Shown in pieces: positions 13,981 to 15,950 of a stretch of DNA of 15,950 nt (within the stretch, counting starts at the first letter, position 1; each line of letters opens with the position of its first letter). This DNA is from an uncultured Bacteroidales bacterium (GTDB taxonomy: Bacteria > Bacteroidota > Bacteroidia > Bacteroidales > UBA932). The DNA lies in contig CAKUSF010000043.1 in NCBI GenBank assembly GCA_934678915.1, forward strand, positions 1-15,950, written 5' to 3'. Below the pieces are notes generated by a model. It worked only from the letters and a program-made list of their open reading frames with translations. It was not told where the DNA came from and did no database searches. Made by a program: the position numbers and the translations under genes.

Positions 13981-14520
13981 TTATTTCATTTTGTCCATCA
14001 AATCCTTCAGTGACGCAAACGGCAATGAAGAATCCTTGCTTTGAAAATCGTCCTCTTGGGCATGATCAGAATTCAGATATTTCATAGCCTCAGGATTACA
14101 TCCTCCTTCTGGATGAACTCTCTGAACAGGAAGCGACAGACACACATAATCATAAACAATCTGACCGATGTCTAAATCCGCGTCCGATTCTGGAAGCCAA
14201 ACTATTTCCCTTTCACCTTCTGCGGGATCAGAACTGACAGCAGGTTCTTCCCCAAATTTGACACTTAGTCTGAAACCCGTCTCAACTGGCAGTGTCAACT
14301 CTTCCAAGCATCTATCACATGCCACAGTCACGACACCATCAACATCACAATCAACCCCGATGAAGTGTCCGGACTTCTCAGCAGTGACAACCACATTCAA
14401 ATCCGCATCCAGTATTTCTGAATTCTCAAAACGCTCAAAGAACTCTTTTCCTGCCCTAAAGCGAAACTCAGTCTGCCCTTGGGCTAATCCATTTAAAGGA
14501 ACTATAAAAATATTATCCAT
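13981..14520 (-). CDS. DUF177 (YceD-like) protein, large-subunit rRNA accumulation
   Basis: The 179-residue product fits the DUF177/YceD family, which in other bacteria and plastids is needed for normal accumulation of 23S rRNA. The key CxxC segment ACDRCLEELTLP places Cys68 and Cys71, and a second part, YDYVCLSLPVQRVHPEGGC, gives Cys127 and Cys141, as in Bacteroidota members. The end, PFASLKDLMDKMK, is also family-like. The start ATG is at 14518-14520, with a Bacteroidota -7 box about 26 bp upstream. It is the first gene of the DUF177-rpmF-tRNA unit, consistent with a role in large-subunit assembly. Confidence 0.9.
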   Translation of the reverse strand: MDNIFIVPLNGLAQGQTEFRFRAGKEFFERFENSEILDADLNVVVTAEKSGHFIGVDCDVDGVVTVACDRCLEELTLPVETGFRLSVKFGEEPAVSSDPAEGEREIVWLPESDADLDIGQIVYDYVCLSLPVQRVHPEGGCNPEAMKYLNSDHAQEDDFQSKDSSLPFASLKDLMDKMK

Positions 14521-14546
14521 CGATCCGCTAAACAGATTAAGGGTTG

Positions 14547-14577
14547 CAAAGGTATGAAAAATTTTCCGAAAATAAAA
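14547..14577 (-). promoter_or_regulatory. Promoter for DUF177-rpmF-tRNA-Arg
   Basis: On the minus strand TACCTTTG (14547-14554) matches TAnnTTTG exactly, with TTTT (14574-14577) in the -33 position 19 bp upstream. The transcript would start near 14541, with a leader of about 20 nt before the ATG at 14520. It lies within the 77-bp gap behind typA. Confidence 0.65.
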
Positions 14578-14586
14578 TCTTTTCTT

Positions 14587-14603
14587 GAATAGTTTGACTA
14601 TTC
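14587..14603 (-). terminator. Small hairpin across the typA stop codon
   Basis: A perfect 7-bp stem with a 3-nt loop (GAATAGT, CAA, ACTATTC on the minus strand) includes the TAG stop of typA, followed 7 nt later by a T-rich stretch (GATTTTATTTT). It could help end typA transcription or protect the 3' end, but the T-tract is not directly adjacent, so it is a weak terminator candidate. Confidence 0.35.
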
Positions 14604-15950
14604 ATCATCGCCAGAGTTGCCCGAACGCTTCCTGTCCATCGGATCAAGAAGGATCTTGCGCATCCGCAGATGGTGTGGAGTCACCTCAACGAGTTCATCT
14701 TCACGAATATACTCAAGCATCTCCTCCAACGACATCTTCACCGGTGGCGGCAGTACTACCTTCTCATCGGAGCCGGCGGCACGCACGTTGGTAAGCTTCT
14801 TGGTCTTGCAGATGTTGATGTTGAGATCTCTCTCCCTCGTGTGCTCACCAACAACCTCACCGCAGTAAATCTCGTCACCCGGATCAATGAAGAACTTACC
14901 TCTGTCCAAAAGTTTGTTCATTGAATATGCTATCGCGGTGCCCGTCTCAAGGGACACGAGCGAACCGTTAGTTCTATTCTCTATCTCACCCTTGTAAGGC
15001 TGGTACTCCTTGAATCTGTGCGCCATGATGGCCTCACCTTGAGAGGCAGTCAAGAGGTTGCTCCTAAGCCCCATAAGTCCACGGGTCGGAATGTCGAAGT
15101 TAAGTAGAGTCCTGTCTCCCCTAGGCTCCATGTGCAGAAGTGCACCCTTCCTGCGGGTAGCAAGCTCAATGGCAGCTCCAACGAATTGCTCCGGAACCTC
15201 AATGGAAAGATCCTCGATAGGTTCGCAGCGTTGCCCATTAATTGTCTTGTCCAACACCTTAGGCTGACCGACCTGAAGCTCGAATCCCTCTCGACGCATC
15301 TCTTCAATTAGCACTGAAAGATGGAGCACTCCACGTCCATAGACCACAAATGAGTCCGCATTGAGTCCCGGTTTTACCTTGAGGGCAAGGTTCTTTTCCA
15401 ACTCTTTGTCTAGACGGTCTTTAATGTGCCTTGAAGTCACGTACTTGCCATCCTTGCCAAAGAATGGAGAGTTATTGATCGTAAAGAGCATGCTCATTGT
15501 AGGCTCATCAATGGAGATTGGAGGAAGAGCCTCTGGATTCTCGCTGTCAGCGATAGTGTCACCAATTTCAAAGCCATCAATGCCGACAACAGCACAGATG
15601 TCACCGCACTGGACAGTGTCCACGTTTGCTTTTCCGAGACCATCAAAGACCATGAGCTGCTTGATTTTGTGCTTCTCGACAACGTCATACCTCTTGCAAA
15701 GGCAGACCTGTTGGCCAGTTTTGAGGACTCCTCTAGTTAGTTTACCGACTGCGATACGGCCCACGTAAGGAGAATATTCAAGAGAGGTTACCTGAAGTTG
15801 AGGGGTACCCTCAACTACTTTAGGGGCAGGAATTTCCGAAAGGATTGCATCCAAGAGCGGAGTGATGTCAGAGGTAGGATTCTTCCAATCGTCCGACATC
15901 CAGCCCTGCTTGGCACTACCGAAGATTGTCTTGAAATCAAGCTGATCATC
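14598..15950 (-). CDS. typA: Translational GTPase TypA/BipA, C-terminal part
   Basis: TypA (BipA) is a ribosome-binding GTPase of the EF-G type that helps 50S assembly and growth under stress such as cold. The frame is open to the right edge, so 450 of about 600 residues are visible and the P-loop and other early GTPase motifs lie outside. The first visible residues DDQLDFKTIFGSAKQGWMS contain the G5 motif SAK (12-14) and are diagnostic of the family. Next come the EF-Tu-like beta-barrel (from about 52, LEYSPYVGRIAVGKLTRG), the EF-G domain III/V-like parts, and the TypA-specific C-terminal domain (RGLMGLRSNLLTASQGEAIM, YQPYKGEI, NGSLVSLETGTAIAYSMNKL). It ends with an acidic tail, SGNSGDDE. 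The internal ATG at 15899 is not the start. It is intact as far as seen. Confidence 0.96.
   Translation of the reverse strand, partial: DDQLDFKTIFGSAKQGWMSDDWKNPTSDITPLLDAILSEIPAPKVVEGTPQLQVTSLEYSPYVGRIAVGKLTRGVLKTGQQVCLCKRYDVVEKHKIKQLMVFDGLGKANVDTVQCGDICAVVGIDGFEIGDTIADSENPEALPPISIDEPTMSMLFTINNSPFFGKDGKYVTSRHIKDRLDKELEKNLALKVKPGLNADSFVVYGRGVLHLSVLIEEMRREGFELQVGQPKVLDKTINGQRCEPIEDLSIEVPEQFVGAAIELATRRKGALLHMEPRGDRTLLNFDIPTRGLMGLRSNLLTASQGEAIMAHRFKEYQPYKGEIENRTNGSLVSLETGTAIAYSMNKLLDRGKFFIDPGDEIYCGEVVGEHTRERDLNINICKTKKLTNVRAAGSDEKVVLPPPVKMSLEEMLEYIREDELVEVTPHHLRMRKILLDPMDRKRSGNSGDDE

Noticed and set aside
14168..14557. 129-residue plus-strand open frame
   Set aside because: Antisense to DUF177; Ser/Thr-rich low-complexity translation typical of a shadow frame.
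1..15950. CRISPR array, insertion sequence, prophage or integrated element at the tRNA gene
   Set aside because: No regularly spaced repeats, transposase, integrase or duplicated tRNA 3' end was seen by reading the window.

Overview
The window looks like a chromosomal segment of a member of the Bacteroidales (phylum Bacteroidota). The evidence is taxon-typical families (a GLPGLI protein, a carboxypeptidase-regulatory-like/TonB-type outer-membrane protein, a DUF5686 barrel protein, a DUF4783 protein), A-rich start regions with little Shine-Dalgarno signal, and several promoters of the Bacteroidota form (TTG-containing -33 box, about 20 bp, TAnnTTTG -7 box). I cannot place it below order level from sequence alone. 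It is a mostly housekeeping and envelope region. I saw no insertion sequence, prophage, CRISPR array or integrase.

Layout. Positions 1-195 (minus) hold the start of a secreted protein cut by the window edge. Positions 441-2105 (minus) encode apolipoprotein N-acyltransferase (lnt). Positions 2240-5908 (plus) form a tight three-gene unit: a 73-residue secreted acidic peptide, a GLPGLI protein, and a TonB-receptor-like outer-membrane protein. It converges with a minus-strand pair (8877 down to 5916): a DUF4783 secreted protein followed by a DUF5686 outer-membrane barrel protein. A short divergent region (8878-8965) separates that pair from the plus-strand operon rlmH plus a very large membrane histidine kinase (9436-12996), whose genes overlap by ATGA. 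The kinase converges with a LysE-family exporter (13000-13587, minus). Further right, all on the minus strand, come typA/bipA (C-terminal part, running off the window), then DUF177 (YceD-like), rpmF (L32) and tRNA-Arg(CCT), which ends in a strong hairpin terminator.

How the parts work together. The left and centre are about the envelope: lipoprotein acylation (Lnt), two outer-membrane barrel proteins that both begin with a CarboxypepD_reg-like domain, and three small or mid-size secreted proteins. The right is about translation: RlmH modifies 23S rRNA, DUF177 and L32 belong to large-subunit biogenesis and structure, TypA is a ribosome-associated GTPase, and a tRNA gene sits just behind rpmF. 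The sensor kinase is the only obvious signalling protein and has no response regulator in the window.

The best candidate for something undescribed is the peptide/GLPGLI/outer-membrane-receptor unit, whose function is unknown. Next are the giant NtrY-like kinase coupled to rlmH, and the two genes (lnt, rlmH) whose promoter boxes sit only 5-8 bp from the start codon, suggesting almost leaderless transcripts.
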